Origin: Symsagittifera roscoffensis
Lineage: Eukaryota; Xenacoelomorpha; Acoela; Convolutidae
NCBI RefSeq assembly: GCF_963678635.1
Contig: NC_087064.1
Coordinates: 39,176,532-39,240,531 of the forward strand
DNA: 64,000 nt
Direction of reading: 5' to 3'
Below are positions 1-10,799 of the stretch, in pieces; the stretch's first letter is position 1; every line of letters begins with the position of its first letter. The notes beneath the pieces were generated by a model. That model was not told where the DNA came from. It saw only the letters and a program-made list of their open reading frames with translations, and searched no databases. The position numbers and the translations under genes are program-made.

Positions 1-3000
1 CCGCTGATGGGCACCACAGTGGCAGATTTCATGAACGGCAACGTGACACGGTGGAACGAAATGATCCGTAATCTGGTGAGAAACAACTTTGGCGAGTTGC
101 GACTTCTGGATCTCGAAAACACGCTGCGCATGATTGATCATTTTGCGCTTACCAAAGATGGGATACATTTCAACACCCAACGAGGGAGACACTGGATGAA
201 TGATGTATTTCAGACGCAATTGAGAGAAATGGAGCAGGAGTCGAGGGCGACCAGTTCTCTGGCTCGGACCAGCTCAACGACCGGAGGAAGTAGAATAAGG
301 GCAAGCGTGCCCGAATCCCTCGTCAACCGCCTAGAGCCCTTGGCAATGGAGACGGCTGTAGCCGCACCCACCGCTCCGAGCTCAAACGTGAGAGAGAGGC
401 TAGGGACTGCTCCTCCTCCCAGAACACAACCGCTTGAAAGCCGACTCGGCAGATCAGTGGTTCAGAACAGAAATAACTCCCAGACCGTGCCTAGGAGGAA
501 CGATCCGCCCGCCACGGCAAGCCCTGCTCCAGCAGCAGGATCATCTACGAGCGCCGTGCCTGCGGAGGGAGTTGAACCAGGCAGCCTGCTGCTTTGGAAT
601 CGATCAGACCCTAGTCATTGGAGACAGTATAAGACGGACATGTCCACGAAGCTGAACATGAATACCCTGACGTGTCGGGAGGACGCGATGAGAATGATTG
701 GCGGAGAAAGTCCCACGGTGTCGCGATTGTATCGGATACCAGGTGTGGATTGGCTGCTAGCAGAGCAGGAGCAGTTCAGCTCTACGACTAAGCTCCGACA
801 TGCAGACTTGAACGGGTTGCCTCAGGACAATACCTTTGGACCTTTGAACACACGATCCCTTGCGGACGTCAGACAGAGAGCCCGGGAGTTGACGCCACCT
901 GCTCGAAGGGGCAAGTTTCAGGCAGAGAACAAGCCCAATAACAAGCATCATAAGATGTACAGGCAGTTCGCTAAACCACCCGGTCAGACGCCTGGCGAGT
1001 ATTCAAGGGACTACCCCCGAACGACTACGGTAGATGGAGATGACCAGAGATATGGGAAACTGAAGGCCCAAATAGGCGATGGCCTGTTCGCAGCTTACGA
1101 TCCCTTAGAGATGAAAGCTGCAAAGTATCTGATCGTAGCCAGTTCCGATTATCTCTATACGCCCCGTTCTCTCTTTTGGCTCGACGTGATTTTCTTGACG
1201 GCACCTAAATTGGACTGGGGACAAGCAATCGGCATGATGATAAGTGTGCGAAGGGTGGTCCGTATGGAGCCGCAGGTAATAGTGGTTGCAGGCTCAAATG
1301 ATCATCTGCAAAGCAGGGGCTTATTGTCACGTCTGACGGATGGGTCGATCCCGAGTAACGAGGTCATAGGGGAGGCGATAATGACACTGCTCTCGGCGAT
1401 GGCTGAGGTAGAGGCAGCAGCAAAACAACGCTTCACCCAAAACGTGGTGAAGGTGATCTTTGTATTGTCACCAGGGTACGCTGCATTACCAGAACCCCTT
1501 CAATTTGTATACACAATGGTCACAACAATAGCAGAGGGGAGGTTCAAGGTGATAATTCCTGCCCCGAACAGAGTAGTGGACCCGGACAATTACTACCCGT
1601 CCCGATCTGAGCTTCCCGCCGTTTGGGCTGACATTTCGAATGCCATACAGGGGCTCAGAGATTGTAGCACAACTCGGTTGGTGCTAGATGAAGTTCTGGG
1701 GTTGAAGCTGTCCAACTTTGCCAGATTGCTGAAACTAAGACCAGGGGTGGATGACGATCATCTGTTAGTACAACAGGTGGCTGATGATCTCTGGTTCAGA
1801 CAGATGGATCATGCCGAGAATGAGCTGGGCATGACAGTCAGGAAGAACATGACAGCAGCCGAAGAAGATCTCATGGCAATGGCTTTGCGCACGAAGCCGC
1901 ACAACAACATATGGTTGTACTTATCACCAAGGCTGTGCACCTTGGGTGAGGACGCGTTCGAGCACGCGCCTGCAGTGATAAAGGAGATACACGTGTACCT
2001 GAAAAACCTGTTTGATGCCCGGGAGCTAACTGGGGGCATGATGTTGAAACTAATGCAGGACGTAAACACGATGTCACTGGACAAGTTCCAAGCTGACGTG
2101 CTAGCCACGAGGGCACAGTACGAACGATCGGATGCTATCTTGGGAGGAATGGGAGTGGGATGGACGCCATCCTTCCTGTCGACGTGCTATCCTAGGGCAT
2201 CCCGGAGCTTGATCGCGAGTTTTGTCAGAGACATCAGGAAGTTATCGATTGGCCTGGTGTTAGCCTTATACGTGACATTTGGTCACGAAAATTTCGTGAA
2301 GGGGCCGGCGAATCTCTTCACCCAAGCGTTAGCAGATTTGAGATTGGATGGACTCCTGATTCTGATTGCCATGACCTACGGTCGACTGGGTGATTTGCTT
2401 GTGCTGTTACGCTACCCTGAACAACTACAGGGAGCCAGTCGTGAGTTCAATGCACAGTTGGAAACTGCCTCGCTCAAGAAGATGAAAGACTGGAGGACTC
2501 TCCTGCTTCAATACCTCTTACAACAGAACAGAAGCGTCACGGGAGAAGACAAGGTGGCGACGGATGCGGGCGAGTGTAAGCAGTATTGTGGCATGCCCTT
2601 ACTGACGGACTTGGCTGTCATGATGCGGATTGATCCGTTGGCTCTGGTCCACGGACTGCGGGAATTCGTCACAGTGTTGTATGGACCGGTGATGTCTTTT
2701 GCGTTCCCGGATGTACAAGTTAAGGCATACAGGAATTCGGTGTTGTACGTCAACCTGGTCTCAGTCGTGGACTGTTCCGTACTGAACTGGGTAGAACAGA
2801 GTGAGTTGAGAAGGCTGGCCAGTGACGATAGGCTGTTCGGAAGAATAGCGGAGCCAGGTTGGATGTTGATGGATTTCAACAACCACTTCAAATGCCGAAT
2901 GGGCCGTGAGGAACTTTCTCATATCCAGTTTAACCCGAAGCTTTGGAATCTGAGACCAGTAGTGAAAGATTCAGGAGCGGCAATGAAAGTCCCACTCTTG

Positions 3001-3429
3001 CCAGAAGCCTATGCACACGCCAAAGAGAACCAGCAAGCGTGGCTTTCTGGGTCCAGGCCGCTGCCGGACCAATGCCCTCGATATCCACCGATAAGGAGGA
3101 TGTTGTTGGGAGTCACATCTCCCATCATTGCCCCTCGCATCGGAGCAGCTCGCGACGCAGAGAAGAGAATGTTGAAGTGGAGTGAAGGGATGGAGCCGCG
3201 CTTCATCGGCTGGAATGTGGCAGCCGCGCACACGTTCGACTTCTCATTTCCTGATGCTTGGAGTAGGAAAAAGATCAAGGCACTACCTTCCCGGAGACCA
3301 GAGGTCTCGGCCGATATGTGGAACGAAGTGTATTCTCCCACGGATGACTTATCAAGACTGAAGTGGTCAGGAGAAGTGAAAGTAGTGATGATGGAAGTGG
3401 CAAAGGAGAGCAGAGGGGCTCATATGTAA
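1..3429 (+). CDS. Large ORF 1, partial at 5' end, with SGNH-hydrolase-like motifs
   Basis: The frame is open from the first base of the window, so the true start lies to the left; the first ATG is at 7 and 1140 codons follow without intron or stop. Residues 51-54 counted from that ATG read DGIH, the Asp-x-x-His signature of SGNH/GDSL hydrolases, so the start seems to be the end of one esterase domain. Residues about 90-200 are rich in Ser, Thr, Pro and Ala and look disordered. Around residues 377-432 a second SGNH-like region has hydrophobic strands, VASSD at 377 and GSND at 429-432, like the block III Gly-x-Asn-Asp motif. I see no matching DxxH in this second domain, so it may be inactive. 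The last 600 residues are not recognised. The sequence is visibly more GC-rich than the flanks to the right. A mobile or viral-like origin is inference. Confidence 0.6.
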   Translation, partial: PLMGTTVADFMNGNVTRWNEMIRNLVRNNFGELRLLDLENTLRMIDHFALTKDGIHFNTQRGRHWMNDVFQTQLREMEQESRATSSLARTSSTTGGSRIRASVPESLVNRLEPLAMETAVAAPTAPSSNVRERLGTAPPPRTQPLESRLGRSVVQNRNNSQTVPRRNDPPATASPAPAAGSSTSAVPAEGVEPGSLLLWNRSDPSHWRQYKTDMSTKLNMNTLTCREDAMRMIGGESPTVSRLYRIPGVDWLLAEQEQFSSTTKLRHADLNGLPQDNTFGPLNTRSLADVRQRARELTPPARRGKFQAENKPNNKHHKMYRQFAKPPGQTPGEYSRDYPRTTTVDGDDQRYGKLKAQIGDGLFAAYDPLEMKAAKYLIVASSDYLYTPRSLFWLDVIFLTAPKLDWGQAIGMMISVRRVVRMEPQVIVVAGSNDHLQSRGLLSRLTDGSIPSNEVIGEAIMTLLSAMAEVEAAAKQRFTQNVVKVIFVLSPGYAALPEPLQFVYTMVTTIAEGRFKVIIPAPNRVVDPDNYYPSRSELPAVWADISNAIQGLRDCSTTRLVLDEVLGLKLSNFARLLKLRPGVDDDHLLVQQVADDLWFRQMDHAENELGMTVRKNMTAAEEDLMAMALRTKPHNNIWLYLSPRLCTLGEDAFEHAPAVIKEIHVYLKNLFDARELTGGMMLKLMQDVNTMSLDKFQADVLATRAQYERSDAILGGMGVGWTPSFLSTCYPRASRSLIASFVRDIRKLSIGLVLALYVTFGHENFVKGPANLFTQALADLRLDGLLILIAMTYGRLGDLLVLLRYPEQLQGASREFNAQLETASLKKMKDWRTLLLQYLLQQNRSVTGEDKVATDAGECKQYCGMPLLTDLAVMMRIDPLALVHGLREFVTVLYGPVMSFAFPDVQVKAYRNSVLYVNLVSVVDCSVLNWVEQSELRRLASDDRLFGRIAEPGWMLMDFNNHFKCRMGREELSHIQFNPKLWNLRPVVKDSGAAMKVPLLPEAYAHAKENQQAWLSGSRPLPDQCPRYPPIRRMLLGVTSPIIAPRIGAARDAEKRMLKWSEGMEPRFIGWNVAAAHTFDFSFPDAWSRKKIKALPSRRPEVSADMWNEVYSPTDDLSRLKWSGEVKVVMMEVAKESRGAHM
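3348..3429 (+). other. ORF 1 / ORF 2 overlap with frame change of -1
   Basis: Both frames are open across this interval. I looked for a canonical slippery heptamer (X XXY YYZ in the ORF 1 frame) and found none. No in-frame ATG for ORF 2 is present. A -1 shift, an undetected small intron or a single-base error are all possible. Confidence 0.4.
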
Positions 3430-5717
3430 CGATAGAGGACCTAGCACCACATGGCGAGGAGTCTGTAGAATTCCTGGTGAATGATGAGTTGTTTTATCAT
3501 GCAGGAGACATGACCGTACCGGCTCGGCCGGACTCGGGCACTGACTCACGACAAGGACCTTCAGGACCCAGGCCGAAACTTGATGCAGGTGATGATGAAT
3601 TGATGGATCAGGACGATGACGATAACGAAACCGAGGGAAAGACGGGAAAACCGGGTGAGACAGATCTGGGAGCGTTAGAAAGAGACTTGCTAGAATACCG
3701 GTTTAGTGAAGACGACGATGGGGAAGTCGATGGGAGTCTATTGCTAATGACGCCATCGTCTTTCATGTCCCCTACAAAGGAGGCGTCGGCCGACTTATCC
3801 CCGATAGACCCAATAAGCCAGGCGAGAGAGTGCCAAAGCAGGGATCCGCAGAGATTGCTCCATGAGTCACCAAGGAGGAGAAAAATCGAGGAATCAATGA
3901 GGGTATCCTTCCTGAGCACGTTGCCGGAAGAGGAGTGGGAGAGATATCAGAGTGAGCTAGAAGGCAAGACAGGGACAACCTGGAGCCGAGTGAATTTCAT
4001 GGAAAGATCATGGGACGTGATAAGGCGATATGGGACGCAGTCCATAATGAAGGTGGGATTGAACCAACCCATCATGCGTGAGGTCCTGGAGAAAATAGTG
4101 AACTCCAGGGAGTCGGATAATCTGACCGAGTCAGTAACAGAAGACAGTGCCGATGATCAGCAGGTTACAAAGAAATTACCTGTTAGACGAGCCAGGAAGG
4201 GGCTGAAGCGACTAAAAGGGAAAACAGGAAGTCGAGCCATGAAGCCGAGAGTGGTGAAGTCGAGAGCTAGCGCAGTGGTGACCTCTTTAACGAGCGCAGG
4301 TCGTTCAGGCGAGAGCGGGCAAGGAGATAGTGCAACGCTGACAGGGGGAGAAAAGGAGAATCTGATACCCCCTATGCTCTTGGCAGGTCTGACCACGACT
4401 GCCGTAAGATCAAAGAAAACTGTACGAACCCTGGCCGACACTAAATTAGAGATGGAGATCATCAGTCAATGTGGATCTGGAGGACTTGAAGATTTCAGAC
4501 CCTCGCGGTCCAACATAGCCAAGTTGAAGCTGGAAGGACAACTCGACGTGGTCGAGTACAGTCGAGTCACTGTGCCGGAATCAGTCCACATGGGAGATCC
4601 AGCAGGAGGTTATGTGGAGATGTTGAAGGCGAGAAACTCCGCGAGAGGGCACCTGATGGCTTGGAGCGAGAAGCGAGCCATGCAGGAGTATCTGAAAGAG
4701 CTCACGGAGAATTCAAAATTAAATCGAAAAGAATACGGCACGATAATGTCCTCTGAAGCGAACGAAGTCGGATTGCAAAAACTACTAGAAATCTCCTGGA
4801 GGGCGGCCCTCCAGAGATACTTCGACGAGGCGATGCATGCACCTGCTACGGTGGCAGCCTACCTGGCTCATCCTTGCGTGAGAACTGATCTGCAAGTACG
4901 GTTGGCTTGGTGCTTGATGGGCATCAAGAGGGCGGAGTATGAAGCCAGTAATGATTCGAAATCACGGGAACAGGAGCTGGAGTTGATGGAAGCTCTGCGA
5001 GCGTTGGTTTCAAAAGACGATTCTGCGATAGCATGGGCTAAGCGTAAGGATGCCCTTTGCTTTGTCAGGTTCGTGGTGGATCGTATCCCCACTCCTGTTT
5101 TGGGAGAATGCATAAAGATCATTCGGCAGAAGGGAGTTGATTGTGAAAGGAACTTCCTTAGGGCACTCCTGGAACTATATCAGGACATGCCATTGACTGT
5201 GCCAAGCAAGGAGTCCAATGACATGGAAAGCTATCGCAAGTTGGAAGAGGTGAGAAGATATTCCAACAAAGAATTGAAAGTGAGCCGGGAGTTGATTGAA
5301 GCAGTCAAAGGACAAAAAGAGTTTGCAACACTAGGGAAACTGAAGTCGTTCCAATATGTGTCTGGCATACCGGGGATGGCGTATAACCCCTTCGTGAATG
5401 AAGAAGCCAGGGAAGCGTACTTCGACTATGAGCAAGTCATAGTACTCAATTTCTGGGTTGAACGTATTAAAAAAACTGGGATGCTGATGGTGGAACAACC
5501 CAAGCTGGGAATTATCTTGGAAGAACGAGTGGTCGAACCCTCGGTTCCCGAGCTAAAGGGGCAAGTGAGTTTTGATTGTGGTTCTTGGGACGGTCCCTTG
5601 AAAACCAGTCTAGTGACGATGTGGGAACTCATGAAGCCTTCTTGGTGCCCACATCCTAACGCCGGTTTAATCTGGGACATGACGGCGGATATCACGTTAG
5701 ACCTTAGGCGGATATGA
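3363..5717 (+). CDS. Large ORF 2 of the three-frame unit, unknown function
   Basis: The frame is open from 3348, overlapping ORF 1 by about 80 bases in the -1 frame. It has no ATG near its beginning; the first codon given is a GTG, and the first in-frame ATG is about 49 codons on. Translation therefore probably needs a -1 frameshift, splicing or reinitiation, or the unit is one long gene broken by an indel. The protein (784 codons) has a very acidic stretch near residues 74-92, a basic cluster around residue 273 (RRARKGLKRLKGK) that could act in nuclear import or nucleic acid binding, and a long mixed helical C-terminal half. I do not recognise any family. Absence of internal stops over 2.3 kb argues that the frame is or was recently under selection. 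Confidence 0.5.
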   Translation: MVRRSESSDDGSGKGEQRGSYVTIEDLAPHGEESVEFLVNDELFYHAGDMTVPARPDSGTDSRQGPSGPRPKLDAGDDELMDQDDDDNETEGKTGKPGETDLGALERDLLEYRFSEDDDGEVDGSLLLMTPSSFMSPTKEASADLSPIDPISQARECQSRDPQRLLHESPRRRKIEESMRVSFLSTLPEEEWERYQSELEGKTGTTWSRVNFMERSWDVIRRYGTQSIMKVGLNQPIMREVLEKIVNSRESDNLTESVTEDSADDQQVTKKLPVRRARKGLKRLKGKTGSRAMKPRVVKSRASAVVTSLTSAGRSGESGQGDSATLTGGEKENLIPPMLLAGLTTTAVRSKKTVRTLADTKLEMEIISQCGSGGLEDFRPSRSNIAKLKLEGQLDVVEYSRVTVPESVHMGDPAGGYVEMLKARNSARGHLMAWSEKRAMQEYLKELTENSKLNRKEYGTIMSSEANEVGLQKLLEISWRAALQRYFDEAMHAPATVAAYLAHPCVRTDLQVRLAWCLMGIKRAEYEASNDSKSREQELELMEALRALVSKDDSAIAWAKRKDALCFVRFVVDRIPTPVLGECIKIIRQKGVDCERNFLRALLELYQDMPLTVPSKESNDMESYRKLEEVRRYSNKELKVSRELIEAVKGQKEFATLGKLKSFQYVSGIPGMAYNPFVNEEAREAYFDYEQVIVLNFWVERIKKTGMLMVEQPKLGIILEERVVEPSVPELKGQVSFDCGSWDGPLKTSLVTMWELMKPSWCPHPNAGLIWDMTADITLDLRRI

Positions 5718-5739
5718 CGCGAGTTTGCATGATCTGGCC

Positions 5740-7389
5740 ATGATACATCATCTGCTGGCCATGAGATTGACGAAGCGGAAGAGCATCCTATCCACGGAGC
5801 TGTCCGAGGAAGGTCCATCGAGTAATTGGTTGAAGCAAGGCACATGCTTGGCTCAACACAGTGGGATGGAAGGACATGTTTGTAACCTGGGACACTGCTT
5901 GGTTACGCTGAGCGAGCAGCATCGGCAACTGGCACGATTGTACGGAAGACTGAGCATGTCGGATAAAAGTGGTATGGAGTTGGTCGCGGACTGTCATGGG
6001 GTGACGGACGTAAATTTGATCACAGCCTTGGGATTTTGTAGCATGACGAGTTCGATAGAATCGCTTGAGCGCCTGGAGCGTGCCCATGAGCTAGTGACGT
6101 CCATCAGCGTGGAAGTATTCCCTGGAGCATTGCAGACGGAGCAGAAGATCGGAGGCTGGAGAGAAGCTCTGGAGAACGAGATGAATCTGAAAGATAGTGA
6201 GGCCTATCATGAACCGACTGGTTCAAAATATCTGGTGGGTTCAAGCTCCGCACCATATTGCAGTAGTAGATATCCTACACACATGGTGGTGATGGATGCG
6301 AGGACACAGCAGGTGTTGATTGATCAACTTTTCTCTGTGCCAAAGTGCGTGAGGTTGGCCAGGATGTCGGAGAGGTCACATGATTTGTTGGCAAAGATCT
6401 TTCGGGCAGTCCCGAAGAGATCTGAAGGCGAGTTGCAAGACGTAGTGGGTGAAGAGTTTCTGAGATTAAATGAAGGCAATGTGAGTGAGTTCCAGAAACA
6501 GAAAGCGAGTGGAGCGTTACCCTATGAATTCCCCACCATAGAAGAGAAAGACGACTTACACAGAATTCTGATGGAGGTGGAACCGTTGCTGGGAGCCTCA
6601 GGATATCGGACCCGAAGGATCATAGTGAGAACCCATGGGGTGTATCCTTGCCACTGCTTGGCGCAGACGTTGTGGTACCCCAAACGCGGGAATCTGATGC
6701 TAGTATGGGACGTGGAGGAGTTGTACTCTACGGGGTTGCCCGATCAGAATCAACAGGTGTCAATCGTGGTGGTTAGTGCCATGCTGGCAGTGAGATGGCT
6801 GGAGGCTAACGCGGACACAAATGAGCAGGAGACGGCCGTGCCGACTCCTGAGCAGCTGAGCAACGTGAAGATGAGTCGTGAATTGGATCTTTTCAGAACC
6901 AACTGCAAGGTTCTGAGAATACCTAAAGCCATTGAGAGAATATGGTCAAGGCAAAGATTGATGCCTTGGTTCCCTGCAGTGATGACATCATGGATGTATG
7001 AACGCGCGAAGCGTCACATGTCGAGGAACACGGAAGCCTATCAATCTTTCCAGCTAGATATAGGACCAGGAGCCTATAAGAGAGCATTCTTGACGCACAG
7101 AAACGCGGTCACCACAGCGGTGAAGCGGGTAGCTGGAGCGCCTTGTGTTACTGAAGATGAGAAGAAAGAGGTCTTAAGAGCTGACCTAGAACGAAACGTG
7201 AGCCTATGTCTTCACAACAGCTTTTGCAGGAACCGGGAGCAGAAGGTGAATGTGGACTTGCTACCTTGTTGCAAACCGAGGCTGTTGGAGCAGGAGAGTT
7301 GGGGCATGGCCCGCAACTCTATGGACATGTTGGAGAAAGTTCTGGAAGACAGTGACGATGAACATCAGGATGGAGAAGCGATGGAATGA
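5740..7389 (+). CDS. Large ORF 3 of the three-frame unit, unknown function
   Basis: The frame is open from 5701 and overlaps the end of ORF 2 by 17 bases in the +1 frame, which returns it to the frame of ORF 1. The first ATG is at 5740, 22 bases after the ORF 2 stop, giving 549 codons. Several Cys/His pairs are visible (HCLVTL near the start, CHC and CC-rich segments later), but they form no motif I can name. The C-terminus is acidic (DSDDEHQDGEAME). The family is not recognised. Composition matches ORFs 1 and 2, and the return to the first frame fits either one polyprotein with two opposite indels or paired programmed shifts. Confidence 0.5.
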   Translation: MIHHLLAMRLTKRKSILSTELSEEGPSSNWLKQGTCLAQHSGMEGHVCNLGHCLVTLSEQHRQLARLYGRLSMSDKSGMELVADCHGVTDVNLITALGFCSMTSSIESLERLERAHELVTSISVEVFPGALQTEQKIGGWREALENEMNLKDSEAYHEPTGSKYLVGSSSAPYCSSRYPTHMVVMDARTQQVLIDQLFSVPKCVRLARMSERSHDLLAKIFRAVPKRSEGELQDVVGEEFLRLNEGNVSEFQKQKASGALPYEFPTIEEKDDLHRILMEVEPLLGASGYRTRRIIVRTHGVYPCHCLAQTLWYPKRGNLMLVWDVEELYSTGLPDQNQQVSIVVVSAMLAVRWLEANADTNEQETAVPTPEQLSNVKMSRELDLFRTNCKVLRIPKAIERIWSRQRLMPWFPAVMTSWMYERAKRHMSRNTEAYQSFQLDIGPGAYKRAFLTHRNAVTTAVKRVAGAPCVTEDEKKEVLRADLERNVSLCLHNSFCRNREQKVNVDLLPCCKPRLLEQESWGMARNSMDMLEKVLEDSDDEHQDGEAME

Positions 7390-8700
7390 AGATGATTTAC
7401 GAAGAGAACAAGTGAAGACGTGAGCAAGAAAGGAAGAGAAGGAGAAAAAACTTGATTGTCTTTGTGTGCTAAAACTAGAACCAATCAACCAAGTTTTGAT
7501 TATTGAACTTGTAAAATTTTTTGTTTTGATTTAGTTTGGTCAAACCAAACTTTGAAAATGTTGCAATTGTTAAAATTGTTGAAATTCTTGATTTTAGTTA
7601 TGGCTATTTATGTATGTATATGAGGAACCTAGGTGAGTATATTTACCTATTTATTCACGACTGAAGTTTTTAACCTGTGTAAGACACAAATTCACTGTGT
7701 GGCGACATGGTAAGTTTGAGTAAACTCGCTCGAGAAGGTTGGGTAACTCAATAACTTTCCTAGCCACAGAGTTCCTTAGTTTTAATATTGAAAGGACCGC
7801 ATAAATGACTGATTATACTTGGTGAGCGAATTTAAGTTAATTTTAACGGGTGCGTGGCCGTGCCACGTCCCACTTTTTAATCACAAAGAGCGAAAAGAAG
7901 TTTTATGGCAAGACGACGTAAGTAGTCGGAAAAGAAATTTTATCTAGGACACTCCTCATGGTGAAAATTTTGTGAAAATGTTGAAAGGCAGTGAGATGTA
8001 GTACGATGCCATTTGTGAACACGTAGTGAGTTGAGGTGGGGTAGATAAATTTCATTTTCTTATGCGATTTGTAAGATTGATTACAGAAAACTGGATAACT
8101 ACTTGACGATAACCCGGTGTTATGCGATCAATAGGGACATTGATGGGGACTGTCCGGGGAGTATGTGCTATTCTGCCAGATGGCACAGCGCAACCTTCCG
8201 ACGAAGCACGAATCAGAGAGAAAAGGCCTTAACAGCAAAAAAGTGCTTGAAAGGAGGGTCAGAATATTCTGGAATATTTATTTTTAAAATTTCGATTTTC
8301 AAGTTGATATTTCTCAGAAATACGAAAAACGGCCATTTTGAGCCAAAAAGTGACGAAAATCAGAACAACGACAGATATTGTGAAAAACAGTCGTACAAGA
8401 GACGAGAAATACGAAGCCTCTTATCGTGGCAACAACACACGATAAGGACCTAAGCTGTGAATATTAGTGGAGAAGGAGGCTTCAGTGGGGGAAGAAATAT
8501 ACCACGGAACCCTCCCGGGACGCAAATTGGAAGAGATAAGAGCGTTATCGCTGGAATATCACGGGAGCGGAGGCTTGGTCCCCCAGAGACTGTTTATGTG
8601 AAGGGACTGTATAGAACCAACTTTGTAGCTACCTGAATGTCATAGATCTCTTAATTAACACCGTTATTGTTTGATATTTCAGAATATGAGTAGCTAGAAA
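7390..8700. other. Non-coding tail after the three-frame unit
   Basis: No long reading frame. The first part is AT-rich, followed by more structured, GC-richer patches at about 7850-7875, 8130-8210 and 8460-8600. This could be the 3' untranslated or terminal-repeat region of the ORF 1-3 unit, but no second copy exists in the window to define an end. Confidence 0.25.
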
Positions 8701-9940
8701 GAGGAAAGGGTCAATCCATCTCCAATGGATTTAATATAGAACTGTCACACAAAAACATGTTAAAATAGGTTGTTCGAGCCGTGTTTTTAATGACAATCAC
8801 GTAGTCTGAGGATCCGAGACTCAGCTATGTGGTTGTGTTCGCATGTAAACGAAAGCTGATCAAAAGTCGTTTGACTGATGGCCTAAAAATGGTAACTTTT
8901 TACTTTGCCCTAGACAGACCAGAAAATCAACTGGCAAGGTCGAGACGGTGAAAAGCGAGTAGGATTAAGGTAACTGACGCCTGCCAGTCGTTAATAGGTA
9001 CTTTTTCTACGCTCCGTCGCTGTGTAGTATTTGGGCGAATGTTACAGATTCGAATTTTTCAAAAATTACTTTTTGCCTCAAAATCCAGGTCAAACTTCCA
9101 AATCAAGGTCAAAGTTCCAAATATGACCGACTGGCACACACATTGAACTGGCTTTGGTAGAGACGGTTAAAATCATGTGAAGCTGTGTTAAACGCTAGCC
9201 TATCGTTTTTGGACCTAGCTTTTTTTCCGTCGGTAAGTACTTCTGAGCGAATGTTACAGCGAATGTTTTTTTTGGGTAATGATAGCCAAGATAATTTGTA
9301 GTTTTGTGAGTAAGAGCGAGATTGTGTCTTTCAGAGCCTGAAATGTACTGGGGCCACATTGATTCTGCTGTCGAATAATTTGTCTCTGAACATGAAACTA
9401 GTTCTTTTGTAAGTAGAATGGACTCAAATTCAAGCAAGACTATTCCTATGATTGAAACCTTGAATCTTCCGACTAGCGGTTTCAACTAAATAGTTAAAAT
9501 TAAATGAAAGTTACGAGAATTTGAACGTGGTCTCCTTAGCGCAGGAAATTAGGCTCTCGAAATAAATTAATTTAGTGAAGATATAACTCAGTGAAGAAAA
9601 ATAAATGATGGTATTCTTGGGAGCTTTCAATATGAAACACGCTGTTTTGTTTTAGTAAAATTCCCTTGCCGCTGACGACTGAAGAGGTGTGTATATGCGA
9701 TTAATTTTCAATCATTTCTTTATAGAGGCCAGAAATATTTTTTTCCTCAATGAACGAAGTGAAAACACTTTGTTACGTCGTGGTTTTTTTGTTCAAATTT
9801 GATTTTTTTTTGCTGAATTACTTAGCATTTTAAAAATTGTGTATTTGTATTTTTACTCTTGTGTTTTTTTAGTCCGTATTGCAATCGGGTACTAGTTTTT
9901 CCGTAAACAACTTTATTCACAGAATTCGTACGTCAAAGTT
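8700..9940. other. AT-rich non-coding stretch
   Basis: Short frames only, none with recognisable protein features. A degenerate doublet around 9055-9120 contains two near-identical short phrases (caggtcaaacttccaaat and aaggtcaaagttccaaat). Confidence 0.3.
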
Positions 9941-10795
9941 TACACGTGCTGTTTTTGCTCTATTTATATTACCGAGAAGCGTAGTGTCTTAGTGCGAACC
10001 TTCTTTCTTTCCAACCTACCTCGCAAATAAAAGTGCTATAATCAAAAGCTGTAGCTTTTGAAATTTCTCTGTAGCATCTGTTCTCTGCTTTATTTGTGGC
10101 TCCTACAAATACTGACGCCTATAAATATCATGAAAGTGTCAAAACATTAAAATACCAACAAATAAATCTGGTTGTGGAACACAGCAGCTTTGTTCGACTA
10201 ATTTTTGCAAGTACCGGAGGAGCAGCACCAGGCTCTCTAAAAACGGTCCAGAAACTAGCAGAGAAACTAAGCGAAAAAGGGAACGAATTATACTCGGACA
10301 CAATAAACTTTATATAAGAACGAAAATAAGTTTTGAACTTCTGAGGAGTGCAATCCTCTGCCTTATGGGTGCAAAAAATTTTAAAATGCATCCAACATAG
10401 ACAATTCTATCTGTGCTATAATCGAGGAGGGTAGATTTTAATTGACAATTCTCTGGATGCATTAAAATCGACTTGATTTATTCATAAAATTTTGCCGATG
10501 TTTTTACATAGCGTTAGTACGACCCTATCCAACCTGTGCACGTACCGTCGCATGACAAAAGGGTCCATTTTAATTGACCTTTTTTTATTTGTGGCGAGTG
10601 TTTGTGATAAGTTGAGCGTCCTTGGCTGAATGGGTAGTGCGTGAGACGCATAATTTCTAGATCGCAGATCGAATCTGAGACGTTGCCGATTTTTTACTGA
10701 TTGGAGGGTTATTTCTACTTTTTATTTTGCTTTATAGAGCTTATTCTTGTGTTCCGGCTGGTGTTTGTGAAGAGAAGCTTCGCCTGTGTATAAAT
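9940..10795. repeat. Dispersed repeat R1, copy 1, with tRNA-like segment
   Basis: This copy and the one at 15668-16305 share an opening (gcgaaccttcttt... ttccaaccta near 9988), a closing part just before and through a tRNA-like segment, and a terminal phrase (agaagcttcgcctgtgt near 10772). The middle is poorly conserved. The ends hold similar GAAGC-centred motifs in opposite orientation, suggesting a small non-autonomous element. Confidence 0.45.
10617..10690 (+). other. tRNA-like segment with A-box and B-box
   Basis: An A-box-like TGGCTGAATGG lies at 10623-10633 and a B-box-like GATCGAATC at 10667-10675, followed by a T run. The stems do not pair well enough for a working tRNA. The same arrangement recurs at 16139-16207 inside the related repeat, so it is probably the Pol III head of a tRNA-derived element. 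Confidence 0.4.
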
Positions 10796-10799
10796 TTAA

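Noticed and set aside
434-7488. Many short frames on both strands within 1-7400
   Set aside because: They overlap the three long frames, have no supported features and change composition as expected for shadows.
7390-8700. LTR of a retrotransposon ending the three-frame unit
   Set aside because: No second copy in the window and no reverse transcriptase, so the term cannot be supported.
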